Source: Thermoplasmatales archaeon | Lineage (GTDB): Archaea > Thermoplasmatota > Thermoplasmata > Thermoplasmatales > Thermoplasmataceae | Assembly (NCBI GenBank): GCA_027366585.1 | Contig: DAHXNF010000027.1 | Span: forward strand, 1 to 32,989 | Length of the DNA stretch: 32,989 nucleotides | Direction: 5' to 3' | Shown here: one piece after another, positions 8,293-14,297 of the stretch | Layout of the letters: each line of letters starts with the position of its first letter | How positions within the stretch are numbered: position 1 is the first letter of the stretch | The notes under the pieces: generated by a model | Database searches by the model: none | The model's input: only the letters and a program-made list of their open reading frames with translations | What the model was told of the DNA's origin: nothing | Position numbers and translations under genes: made by a program

Positions 8293-9216
8293 ATGATTAA
8301 AAATCGGAGTATTGCGTCCATCGACGACATTTCCGAGGACGAGATGATTGAAATTTTTGATTTGACTGAGAAGATGTTATCCGCCCTCGAATCACAGAAA
8401 AAGCTGACCCCAATGGCAGGGAAAATAATGGCCACGCTCTTCTTTGAGCCAAGCACCAGGACGCGGCTCTCTTTTGAGAGCGCAATGAACCGCCTTGGCG
8501 GAGACGTCATAGGATTTTCAGATGTCAAGTCCTCATCCGTCTCCAAGGGTGAAACGCTGGCAGACACCATCAGGATGGCTGAATCCTATTCAGATATCAT
8601 AGTGATAAGACACCCACTGGAAGGAGCTGCAAGACTTGCAGCCAAGTTTACCGCTAAACCTATTGTTAACGCTGGCGACGGATCCGGACAGCATCCTACG
8701 CAGACGCTCCTAGATCTGTTCACTATTAAGAAGGAGATCGGCCGCCTGGAAAAACTTGACATAACTCTTGTTGGCGATCTTAAGTACGGAAGGACGGTTC
8801 ACTCCCTTCTTATTGCACTGGCACGACTCAATGCCACCGTTCATCTTGTATCTCCTCCGACTCTTAGGATACCGCATCATGTACTCTCCGCAGTCAGCGA
8901 GAAGATAGATGTTACTGAGTCGGATGATCTATCCAAGGTTATCAGGGATACTGATGTCCTCTATGTAACCAGGATACAGAAGGAGAGGTTCCCTGATTCT
9001 GAGGAATACCAGAAACTGATTGGATCTTATTCAATTGATCCGGATGTTGTATCCAGGATGAAGAAGACATCCATAATAATGCATCCTCTTCCCCGTGTGG
9101 ATGAGATTCGGCCTGAGGTGGACACGCTTCCACAGGCTAAGTACTTCCGGCAAGCCTTTTACGGAGTCCCGGTCAGGATGGCCCTGATCATGCTCCTCCT
9201 TGGAGGGGAATTCTGA
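8293..9216 (+). CDS. pyrB: Aspartate carbamoyltransferase, catalytic chain
   Basis: A 307-residue ATCase catalytic subunit. It condenses carbamoyl phosphate with aspartate in pyrimidine synthesis. The carbamoyl-phosphate loop FFEPSTRTRLSFE carries STRTR at 54-58. Also present are the SKGETLADT loop, the NAGDGSGQHPTQTLLDL motif and HPLPRVDEI near the C-terminus. The length is standard. An AT box (about 8258-8267) lies roughly 30 nt before the ATG and no Shine-Dalgarno is seen. The stop overlaps the pyrI start by one base (TGATG), so the two chains are made together. Confidence 0.97.
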   Translation: MIKNRSIASIDDISEDEMIEIFDLTEKMLSALESQKKLTPMAGKIMATLFFEPSTRTRLSFESAMNRLGGDVIGFSDVKSSSVSKGETLADTIRMAESYSDIIVIRHPLEGAARLAAKFTAKPIVNAGDGSGQHPTQTLLDLFTIKKEIGRLEKLDITLVGDLKYGRTVHSLLIALARLNATVHLVSPPTLRIPHHVLSAVSEKIDVTESDDLSKVIRDTDVLYVTRIQKERFPDSEEYQKLIGSYSIDPDVVSRMKKTSIIMHPLPRVDEIRPEVDTLPQAKYFRQAFYGVPVRMALIMLLLGGEF

Positions 9217-9677
9217 TGGACAAGACACTCCTAATATCCAAGATCAAGGATGGAACCGTCATTGATCATGTAAAAGCCGGTATGTCGCTTAAGGTTCTCT
9301 CTATCCTGAATATAACCGGCAGGGAAAACCTCACCGTAAGCGTGGGAATGTTTGTGCCCAGTAAAAGACTTGGATTCAAGGATGTTCTGAAGATAGAACA
9401 GAGATCGCTTGAAAGATCCGAGCTTGACAAGATTGCGCTGATTGCGCCGGACGCATCGATCAGCATTATCCGTGACTATGTTGTTGTGGAAAAATTCAGT
9501 GTCGCCCTCGAAGACCGGGTGATTGGTATAATAAAGTGCTCTAACCACAATTGCATTTCCAATACGAAGGAGCCAATAAGGCCAGAGTTTTTTGTTAAGT
9601 CCAGAAATCCGCTTGTCCTCGAATGTATCTATTGTGACAGGGAGATGTTTGAGAGTGAAGTGCTTGCTTCACTCTAA
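9216..9677 (+). CDS. pyrI: Aspartate carbamoyltransferase, regulatory chain
   Basis: A 153-residue regulatory subunit of ATCase, with an N-terminal nucleotide-binding domain (IKDGTVIDHVKAGMSLKVL) and a C-terminal zinc domain. The zinc ligands are the Cys residues of CSNHNC and, after about 25 residues, CIYC, the family's CxxxxC / CxxC arrangement. It lets CTP and ATP control the catalytic trimers. It is coupled to pyrB by a one-base overlap and ends 13 bases before the convergent FtsZ-like gene. Confidence 0.96.
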   Translation: MDKTLLISKIKDGTVIDHVKAGMSLKVLSILNITGRENLTVSVGMFVPSKRLGFKDVLKIEQRSLERSELDKIALIAPDASISIIRDYVVVEKFSVALEDRVIGIIKCSNHNCISNTKEPIRPEFFVKSRNPLVLECIYCDREMFESEVLASL

Positions 9678-9691
9678 TTTTATATAAAATT
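9676..9691. terminator. Perfect 16-bp AT palindrome between convergent genes
   Basis: AATTTTATATAAAATT is a perfect palindrome. It starts within the pyrI stop codon and ends at the last base of the FtsZ-like stop codon on the other strand. It gives a T-run in both directions, as expected for a compact bidirectional archaeal terminator. A terminator role is inferred from position and composition. Confidence 0.5.
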
Positions 9692-10473
9692 TAGATAAAT
9701 GGGTTTTTCATGTCTGAAGCTATTTCGCTGAGTATAGCCCCATATGTTTTCAGGTCCCTGCAGATCAGGTCATTGACCCTGTCCATTGCATTGTAGGATG
9801 CAAAGGGATCGAGGCGCATTTCCTTCCCAAGGAGAAGCTCATTGTCATAGACCTTGACGTTTGAATCGTGGCTCATGAGCTCGATTATCGACTTGTCTGC
9901 CAGGAACCTCTGCTGTCTTTGTGTTTTCTGCGGCTTGATCACGATGCTCATGTGCGGTATCCCTCTCTTCTTCAGCAGCCTTGCAAATTCAACGTGCATG
10001 GTCTGCCCAAAGTTGCCTCCGAATCCAGAGACGAGGATGAACCCGGATGACTTGTCCATGTTGCTCAGGATCTGCTCTGCCAGGAGATGCGGTGAAGACT
10101 CAAACTGGCTTCCGCCTACCCTTATTGTGTTTATCTTGTAGAACACGCTCTCAAGTGCCATGCCATTTCCAACAGACTTGGTTATTCCTGATCTGGACTC
10201 GTCGAGATCCACTTCGAAATAAGATGCTCTCCTGAACCAGCCTCTTCGTTTCTTTTCAGGCTTCGGTTGTGGCTGTGATTCATTAAGAACGACTGAGTGG
10301 AAGTTTATCTTCCCTGTCTCGAATGGAAGAACCTTCTTCAAAATCCTTGCGCCAGCTTTTCCAAAAGAGACATATGTCGTGTCGTCTCTTTCTTCGAAAT
10401 ACTCCTGCACTACTCCGACTATCCTGTCCCGTATATATTTCGGGTCCATCATTTCTGTTTCAAAACTTTCCAT
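9691..10473 (-). CDS. Divergent FtsZ/tubulin-like GTPase-domain protein
   Basis: A 260-residue protein that reads as a degenerate N-terminal half of FtsZ. Features in order: a first strand and loop YVSFGKAGARILKK (35-47) where FtsZ has its GxGGAGxN loop; a basic insertion around 66-83 (KPEKKRRGWFRR); then GFILVSGFGGNFGQT, aligning to the FtsZ line ending in the tubulin signature GGGTGTG, here GGNFGQT (152-158). RGIPHMSIVIKPQ resembles the following strand, and VYDNELLL plus a long helix with NDLICRDLKTYG (about 234-244) resembles the IPNDxLL segment and helix H7. The protein ends at NPFI just after that helix, so the T7 catalytic loop and C-terminal domain are absent. Shine-Dalgarno GAGGTG at 10482-10487. 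It lies 12 bases after a tandem RHH gene. The assignment is by eye and remote. Confidence 0.55.
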   Translation of the reverse strand: MESFETEMMDPKYIRDRIVGVVQEYFEERDDTTYVSFGKAGARILKKVLPFETGKINFHSVVLNESQPQPKPEKKRRGWFRRASYFEVDLDESRSGITKSVGNGMALESVFYKINTIRVGGSQFESSPHLLAEQILSNMDKSSGFILVSGFGGNFGQTMHVEFARLLKKRGIPHMSIVIKPQKTQRQQRFLADKSIIELMSHDSNVKVYDNELLLGKEMRLDPFASYNAMDRVNDLICRDLKTYGAILSEIASDMKNPFI

Positions 10474-10485
10474 CTCTCAAACACC

Positions 10486-10905
10486 TCATTCTTTTTTGTA
10501 TTCTCGTACCTGGAATGCCTTTCTATCGTCGTTAACTATACTCTCGTACTTGTCAAAGACGTGCTCGGCCTCCCTGAACTTTTCCAACTTGCGCTCTATT
10601 ACCCTTGCGAAGGAACCATCACTCTCGAATTCAGTAATTATTGAAGCTACGGCATCCTCAAGGTCACTGTATAATCCCATTGAAACTGACTTCTCGAGCC
10701 ACTTCTCGGTCAGCCCCCTCAATTTGACACAAACTCTACCGTTCTTGCTATCCTGTCCCATTCTGGATAGCTGAATGTAACGAAGGCATGCACTTCTGAT
10801 AAACTCAGATCTTGTGCCCAGGTCTTGACGGTTCTCTAGGAACTCATCAATTTCTGCGAGTGCTTCTTTCGATATTCTTATTGTTATCTTTTCGTCTTGA
10901 TCCAT
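10486..10905 (-). CDS. Tandem ribbon-helix-helix regulator (CdrS-like context)
   Basis: A 139-residue protein. Residues 6-44 form a canonical RHH domain (KITIRISKEALAEIDEFL, then TRSEFIRSACLRYI). Residues 57-92 look like a second one (RVCVKLRGLTEKWLEK, then LYSDLEDAVASII). A charged helical tail follows. RHH proteins bind DNA as dimers through the first strand; two copies in one chain could form a pseudo-dimer. The partner gene 12 bases downstream is FtsZ-like. In haloarchaea the RHH regulator CdrS is encoded next to ftsZ2 and controls division genes, so a similar role is plausible. An AT box (CGTATATAAGG, about 10930-10940) lies 30 nt before the ATG. Confidence 0.75.
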   Translation of the reverse strand: MDQDEKITIRISKEALAEIDEFLENRQDLGTRSEFIRSACLRYIQLSRMGQDSKNGRVCVKLRGLTEKWLEKSVSMGLYSDLEDAVASIITEFESDGSFARVIERKLEKFREAEHVFDKYESIVNDDRKAFQVREYKKE

Positions 10906-11287
10906 AGTGCAATAATGGGATTACTTAGGACGTATATAAGGATTTGTCATGATGCCATACATATGTCTGACTGATTTGCTAAAATGTCTTACTTATAAAA
11001 TTTCACCAAAGCCCATTCTTGCTGGTCTACGCAAAACATGAAGGTACTGAAATTAAAAAAATGACATGACATAATACTGACAAATAATATTAAAATAATC
11101 GATACACAATAATAGGCTGTTTTCTTTAACGCCTGTGATTCCAAGTCCAGCAAATCACTTTCGATTTTCTACATACAAGAACAATCCTGTTACTAATATT
11201 CTCCTATAAAAGATGGAATCTAACGAAAAGCGCTAAACCTATAATGTGAAGTATGATGTAGGATACATAACAGGAGAAATTAGAACC
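10906..11287. promoter_or_regulatory. Divergent intergenic region, RHH gene / aIF2-beta
   Basis: About 380 bases without a gene on either strand; every frame is closed by short-spaced stops. It holds the RHH promoter box at about 10930-10940 (minus) and a TATAAA at 11205-11210 (plus), which puts a start site near 11233-11236. A purine-rich AGGAG at 11272-11276 lies 11 bases before the aIF2-beta ATG. A six-pair hairpin GTGATT / AATCAC (11135-11158) and long AT-rich runs lie between. I see no tRNA or known ncRNA. Confidence 0.5.
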
Positions 11288-11908
11288 ATGGCTGAAGATA
11301 GTTATTCAAAATTGCTTGATAAGGCGGAAGGTACCTTTTCATCTTCAATAAGGAGTCAGAGAAGATTGAAGATTCCGGAGCCAGACATCATTTACGAGGG
11401 CAAAGTTACAATCATCAGAAATTTCGCTTCTGTGATTGAGATGCTCAACCGCGATCCAAAGATTTTCGTCAAATTCCTGACACGAGAGTTGGGAATTGGC
11501 ATCTCAATAGATCCGCCGAGGCTTATCATCAACAAGAAGGTAGACCAGGAAACAATCAGGAAGAAACTCGAGCAGTATTTGCAGATTTACGTGGAATGTT
11601 ATGAATGTGGATCTCCAGACACGGAAATAAAGAGAGTGGGAAGAGTGGATGTCCTAGAGTGCAAAGCTTGCGGAGCACAGCATGCGCTCAAGATGACTAA
11701 AGACATTAACCAGAACGAATCCACGCTCGAAGAGGGAAAAACATATAGCGTGACAGTTAACGAAATAGGTCCGTCTGGAGAAGGACGCTGCAATTTCCGG
11801 GGATTTACAATAATAGTGCCTGGTGCCAAGAAGGGCGAATCCGTAAAGGTTATGGTCAAGAAGATAAGAAAAGGTACCGCGATAGCAGATATAGTTAAAG
11901 AGAATTAA
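11288..11908 (+). CDS. eif2b: Translation initiation factor aIF2 subunit beta with C-terminal TRAM domain
   Basis: A 206-residue beta subunit of the archaeal initiator-tRNA carrier aIF2. The N-terminal helix and KVTIIRNFASV lead into the alpha/beta domain. A zinc ribbon follows with Cys pairs C104/C107 (CYEC) and C125/C128 (CKAC). The last 60 residues (YSVTVNEIGPSGEGRCNF, then VPGAKKGESVKV) are a TRAM RNA-binding domain, so the protein is longer than the roughly 140-residue basic form. The ATG at 11288 is preferred over the GTG at 11246. It gives the usual aIF2-beta N-terminus and has AGGAG 11 bases upstream. The PIN gene overlaps its stop by one base. Confidence 0.92.
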   Translation: MAEDSYSKLLDKAEGTFSSSIRSQRRLKIPEPDIIYEGKVTIIRNFASVIEMLNRDPKIFVKFLTRELGIGISIDPPRLIINKKVDQETIRKKLEQYLQIYVECYECGSPDTEIKRVGRVDVLECKACGAQHALKMTKDINQNESTLEEGKTYSVTVNEIGPSGEGRCNFRGFTIIVPGAKKGESVKVMVKKIRKGTAIADIVKEN

Positions 11909-12273
11909 TGCCGCAGGAAAAGAGTAGTTTACTCATCATAGACACTAACGTCCTGATTTATGCTGTGGAAAGGAACCTGGATCTAGCTAAAGCCGTAAAC
12001 ACGTTGCCATTGTCATACAAACCAGTTATTCTTGATTGTGTCAGGAATGAGCTAATCGGTCTGGCAGGTTCCGTTCGTCTTGCAAAACTCGCGCTTGATC
12101 TCTCCGACAGATTCGAGACAATGAAATCAGCAGGTGCAGGAGACGATTGCATCGTAGATACAGCAACTGCACATTCCGCAGCTGTACTTACAAACGACAG
12201 GACACTTGCACGGGTCCTGGGGAAGTTGAAAATTAGAACATACTCGCTGAGGCAAGGAAAAATGATAGGATAG
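11908..12273 (+). CDS. PIN-domain RNase, Fcf1/Utp24-like
   Basis: A 121-residue PIN nuclease. The acidic metal-binding residues appear in order: D12 in LIIDTNVLIY, E48 in VRNELIGL, the GDDCIVD cluster (79-84) and D97 in VLTNDRTL. The archaeal Fcf1-like group (COG1412) is related to eukaryotic pre-rRNA endonucleases. The position between aIF2-beta and another housekeeping gene favours an rRNA/translation role over a toxin; no antitoxin gene is adjacent. It starts in the aIF2-beta stop codon (TAATG), so translation is coupled. Confidence 0.85.
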   Translation: MPQEKSSLLIIDTNVLIYAVERNLDLAKAVNTLPLSYKPVILDCVRNELIGLAGSVRLAKLALDLSDRFETMKSAGAGDDCIVDTATAHSAAVLTNDRTLARVLGKLKIRTYSLRQGKMIG

Positions 12274-12279
12274 GTAAAG

Positions 12280-12948
12280 ATGACAGCCAGAGCTAGACTA
12301 TATGATGCATTGAAGGAGATCAAAAAGGCATACAATGACAAGGGGTTTGCGAGCATTTCCTCTTCACAGCTGGCGGAGCGTCTTGGCTTGAGCCAGCAGT
12401 CTGGATCAAGTTACATAAATATACTCCAAAGGGAGGGCTATGTAGAGAGGCAGCTTACGTCGCATGGGCAGCATATTTCACTGACGGAAAAAGGCGTAGG
12501 CGTGCTATATAGCGAGCTGAACGATCTCCTTGAGATCCTCGACGGGGAACAATCGCTGCAGATCACAGGTGTTGTCAAGAGCGGTCTTGGTGAAGGAAGA
12601 TACTACATCTCGAGGGAGAAGTATGTTGAACAGTTTCGGGAGAAATTGAACTTTGTCCCTTACTTCGGTACCCTGAACATAGTTGTTGACGGAGGTTACC
12701 TCAGCCATTATTCAAGACTGCAGGCTGCCAGCGGAATAAAGATACTCGGGTTCGAAGCTGACGGAAGAACATTTGGTCCTGTTAAAGCTTTCAGGGGAAC
12801 TATCTTTCAGACAAACTGTGCAATCATAATGCCGGAAAGAACGGTGCACACTGATGTCCTTGAAATAATTGCGACCGAGTATCTCAGGGAAAAATACTCC
12901 CTGAAGGACGGAGACAGGGTAACCATCCTGGTTTCATTGAAAGACTAG
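12280..12948 (+). CDS. ribK: CTP-dependent riboflavin kinase with N-terminal HTH
   Basis: A 222-residue protein with an N-terminal winged-helix domain (SISSSQLAERLGLSQQSGSSYINIL, LTSHGQHISLTEKG; about 1-80) and a C-terminal DUF120 riboflavin kinase domain. The latter shows VKSGLGEGRYYIS, PYFGTLNIVV and TDVLEIIATEYLREKY. Archaeal RibK makes FMN from riboflavin using CTP instead of ATP. The same HTH fusion is known from Thermoplasma and suggests a regulator sensing its own pathway, though target sites are not visible here. It follows the PIN gene by six bases, and its stop overlaps a convergent small ORF by four bases. Confidence 0.92.
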   Translation: MTARARLYDALKEIKKAYNDKGFASISSSQLAERLGLSQQSGSSYINILQREGYVERQLTSHGQHISLTEKGVGVLYSELNDLLEILDGEQSLQITGVVKSGLGEGRYYISREKYVEQFREKLNFVPYFGTLNIVVDGGYLSHYSRLQAASGIKILGFEADGRTFGPVKAFRGTIFQTNCAIIMPERTVHTDVLEIIATEYLREKYSLKDGDRVTILVSLKD

Positions 12949-13202
12949 AATGTTACGTCGAGGTTTCCGCTCTTTATCTCATGCACCACGGTATCCAGCT
13001 TCTTAGTTACGGTTGCTTCATTGAGGCCGCACTCCAGGAGTTCCATGTATACCTCGAATTTTTCATCCTCTCTTTGGCTTGTATTGTTGAACACCTTAAT
13101 GTAACCACAACTCTTCTCGGCGTCAAAATTCAGCTTATAATATAGCTCCACTTCCACTTTCAGGTCATCGAATGCAACGGTTTTTCGTAAAAGGTCTTCC
13201 AC
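12945..13202 (-). CDS. Small hypothetical protein
   Basis: An 85-residue acidic protein I do not recognise. It has an alternating beta-strand-like stretch (KVEVELYYKLNF, GYIKVFNN) followed by a helix (LNEATVTKKLDTVVHEI). It begins with GTG directly after an in-frame TGA, which fixes the start. The T-rich run around 13224-13230, about 27 nt upstream, could serve as its promoter. It ends convergently with ribK, overlapping by four bases. Conventional composition and clean boundaries suggest it is real. Confidence 0.5.
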   Translation of the reverse strand: MEDLLRKTVAFDDLKVEVELYYKLNFDAEKSCGYIKVFNNTSQREDEKFEVYMELLECGLNEATVTKKLDTVVHEIKSGNLDVTF

Positions 13203-13260
13203 TCACCGTTATGGTAGCATCGTAAAAAATCTCTTGCCATGCCGGCTGTAAAAATATCAC

Positions 13261-14154
13261 TTACTTGGACTCGAACTGTTTTGCCCTTGTTACCCGGGCC
13301 TGAAGATGGCGATCAAATGCCTCCAGGGATCTGAGAAAAACAGATTGAAGATCTTCCGTCTGCCCCAGCTCCTCTGCATATTTTGTACCCATCTCAAGTG
13401 ACTGCTCCGCAATTGGTCCAAGATATTCCACGGAATGTGACAGGAATTTCTTTACCTCATCCGGAATCCATTCATTCTCAAGCACCGACGGGGCAAAATA
13501 GGGAAGCTTTGCGCCTGCCTTTACAAGCGAAGGCGAATAAACGAGGTCCATGAAGTTAAGAGAAGCCATTATCTCAATCCAGTGCTCATTCTCTGCGATA
13601 TTGTTCCAGAGCCTCACGGAATGCAGAGTTGGGGGCAAAGGCATTGAAGATTCAAGCGTATCAGAGGGGATACCTACGCTCTCTGCCATGTCCTCCAGCA
13701 GCACCCTCTGGGATTGCAATTGACTATCATCCGCCAGCTCTGGAAATACAAGCTTGGCCTCGAGTTTCTGGACATCTTCCTTGTCCGATTTTGCCATTGC
13801 GAACGAGAAGGATCTCGTCCTCTGCTTCAGGTAATAACTGTATTCAATTGCATATCCCTGGAATATAGATTTTTTCGGCTTTTGCATTGATTCTATGAAT
13901 GGATGCGGCTTATCCTGGAACAACCTCTGGATAAGCTTTGAAACAATCCAGTCAGACAGATGGCCCTTCTCAAAGGTGAAAACTTCCTTTACCTCATTTG
14001 TGAAATCAGAAGCCAACCAATTGGAACCTGGGAGATAATATTTAACGAATTCCAGGTGAGGAGTATCGTTTCGTTCGCAATTCTGGGCAAGATGGCGGGA
14101 AAGCATCTGGTAATCTAATTTGTTGTACTTTTCCCCGCAAACAGGACACTTCAT
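13261..14154 (-). CDS. Zinc-finger-like hypothetical protein
   Basis: A 297-residue protein. Its first 26 residues look like a small zinc site: C3 and C6 in MKCPVCGEKYNK, then a His and Cys in RHLAQNC. The rest is helical with no recognised catalytic motif (for example LSDWIVSKLIQRLFQD, VKKFLSHSVEYLGPIAEQS). It lies about 140 bases downstream of the helicase-nuclease gene in the same orientation, so a DNA-related role is possible but not shown. An AT-rich box near 14183 could be its own promoter. The 3' side has two T-runs (around 13224-13258, minus strand), which could end transcription. Confidence 0.6.
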   Translation of the reverse strand: MKCPVCGEKYNKLDYQMLSRHLAQNCERNDTPHLEFVKYYLPGSNWLASDFTNEVKEVFTFEKGHLSDWIVSKLIQRLFQDKPHPFIESMQKPKKSIFQGYAIEYSYYLKQRTRSFSFAMAKSDKEDVQKLEAKLVFPELADDSQLQSQRVLLEDMAESVGIPSDTLESSMPLPPTLHSVRLWNNIAENEHWIEIMASLNFMDLVYSPSLVKAGAKLPYFAPSVLENEWIPDEVKKFLSHSVEYLGPIAEQSLEMGTKYAEELGQTEDLQSVFLRSLEAFDRHLQARVTRAKQFESK

Positions 14155-14297
14155 TTATGATCATGACTCCATAAGGTATCAGTAATTTACTAAGATAGGA
14201 AAATATTAAAGTGTAAATAAAACCTCGCATTTATTAACCTCAGCTCATGAATATACCTCCTAATGGACGCATAATGATTTTTATTTTACACATAGAA

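Noticed and set aside
11908-12273. PIN gene as a VapC toxin
   Set aside because: No antitoxin gene is adjacent and it is embedded in a translation-factor operon; the Fcf1-like assignment fits better.
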